Source of the DNA: Dicyema japonicum
Lineage: Eukaryota; Dicyemida; Rhombozoa; Dicyemidae
DNA: 64,000 nt
Direction: 5' to 3'
NCBI GenBank assembly: GCA_011109175.1
Contig: RDEW01000006.1
Span: 967,232 to 1,031,231, forward strand
Translations under genes and position numbers: made by a program
Shown: piece after piece, positions 63,821-64,000 of the stretch
How positions within the stretch are numbered: the stretch's first letter is position 1
Layout: each line of letters begins with the position of its first letter
Notes under the pieces: generated by a model
Told to the model about the DNA's origin: nothing
What the model saw: the letters and a program-made list of their open reading frames with translations, nothing else
Database searches by the model: none

Positions 63821-64000
63821 CATGTCAAGTGAACAAACCTCTAAGTTACAAACTGTTGAATGGCAAAGAAGGAACTCTTGTACAATCAAAGAAAAACTTT
63901 CCGCATTAAAAAATTTGTCAGAGTGGAATGGAAACATTGCATTATCTTTCTTCTCAATTCATTTATGTTGAGTTGTATGTTGAAAAGAGATTTCGCTGGT
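63821..64000 (+). mobile_element. Tigger/pogo N-terminus, runs off the window
   Basis: From the ATG at about 63822: MSSEQTSKLQTVEWQRRN then SCTIKEKLSALKNLSEWNGN, the first helix-turn-helix of Tigger-type transposases (K-R-x-S-Y-T-I-K-E-K). A frame break occurs near 63968. The rest is outside the window. Confidence 0.5.

Noticed and set aside
1-64000. CRISPR arrays, bacterial operons or phage modules
   Set aside because: No regularly spaced repeats of that type; the window is clearly eukaryotic by its introns, HMG-box genes and LINE/SINE/hAT content.

Overview
Origin. The window reads as an AT-rich metazoan genome. It carries a SoxB-type HMG-box gene, the FACT subunit SSRP1, a PP2A catalytic subunit, Tim13 and a ciliary QRICH2-like protein. 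Almost every gene is cut by spliceosomal introns of only 20-27 bp. Introns this short in an animal are known from dicyemid mesozoans, so a dicyemid (Dicyema-like) source is my best inference; I cannot confirm it by search.

Host genes, left to right: a cathepsin L-like cysteine protease (2489-3658, minus, 6 exons); a SoxB-like factor (29904-31001, plus); a PP2A catalytic subunit (32023-33080, minus, 6 exons) with an unrecognised exon 112 bp before its start; SSRP1 (47742-49822, plus, 12 exons); Tim13 (52438-52766, plus, 3 exons); a QRICH2/DUF4795-like coiled-coil protein (53988-56426, plus, 13 or more exons); and a pseudouridine-5'-phosphatase-like HAD hydrolase (61283-62060, minus, 5 exons) with one 1-nt frameshift. 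They form no pathway. They are housekeeping, secretory and ciliary genes scattered in repeat-rich DNA. For most of them the exons rebuild a continuous family-length protein only when the mini-introns are removed.

Mobile DNA fills most of the rest. (a) APE-type LINEs of at least three families: A, with a nearly intact copy at 5809-8780; B, with a gag-like CCHC ORF, at 17830-23340; and C, at 4284-5725, 14530-17165 and elsewhere. Many LINE ends share a C-terminal peptide ending G-I-T-stop and a short 3' UTR ending in (TTA)n. (b) Non-LTR elements with a C-terminal restriction-like endonuclease domain (13085-13710, 27870-28350, 41440-43860). (c) A tRNA-derived SINE with a perfect 22-bp target duplication (34228-34546) and several partial copies. 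(d) hAT elements of CGGBP1-like, BED-finger and ZBED5-like types plus a 294-bp MITE, Tigger/pogo remnants, and a deleted Tc1/mariner element with iterated terminal repeats.

Layout. 1-1830 is an antisense LINE A. 2.1-3.8 kb is the intact cathepsin gene and 10.4-12.1 kb its decayed duplicate; a 5' fragment lies at 43.9 kb and scraps at 12.9 and 13.8 kb. 4.2-8.9 kb holds two LINEs. 12.1-17.5 kb is a LINE and endonuclease-element patchwork. 17.3-26.1 kb is a nested stack: LINE remnant, SINE, hAT, LINE B, BED-hAT, mariner, plus a Tigger. 26.1-28.4 kb is LINE scraps, 28.7-33.4 kb the Sox and PP2A region, 33.5-46.5 kb repeats, 47.7-56.4 kb the main gene cluster, and 56.6-64 kb repeats around the HAD gene. 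A single N at 25760 sits between two copies of the same ~130 bp, probably a failed assembly join.
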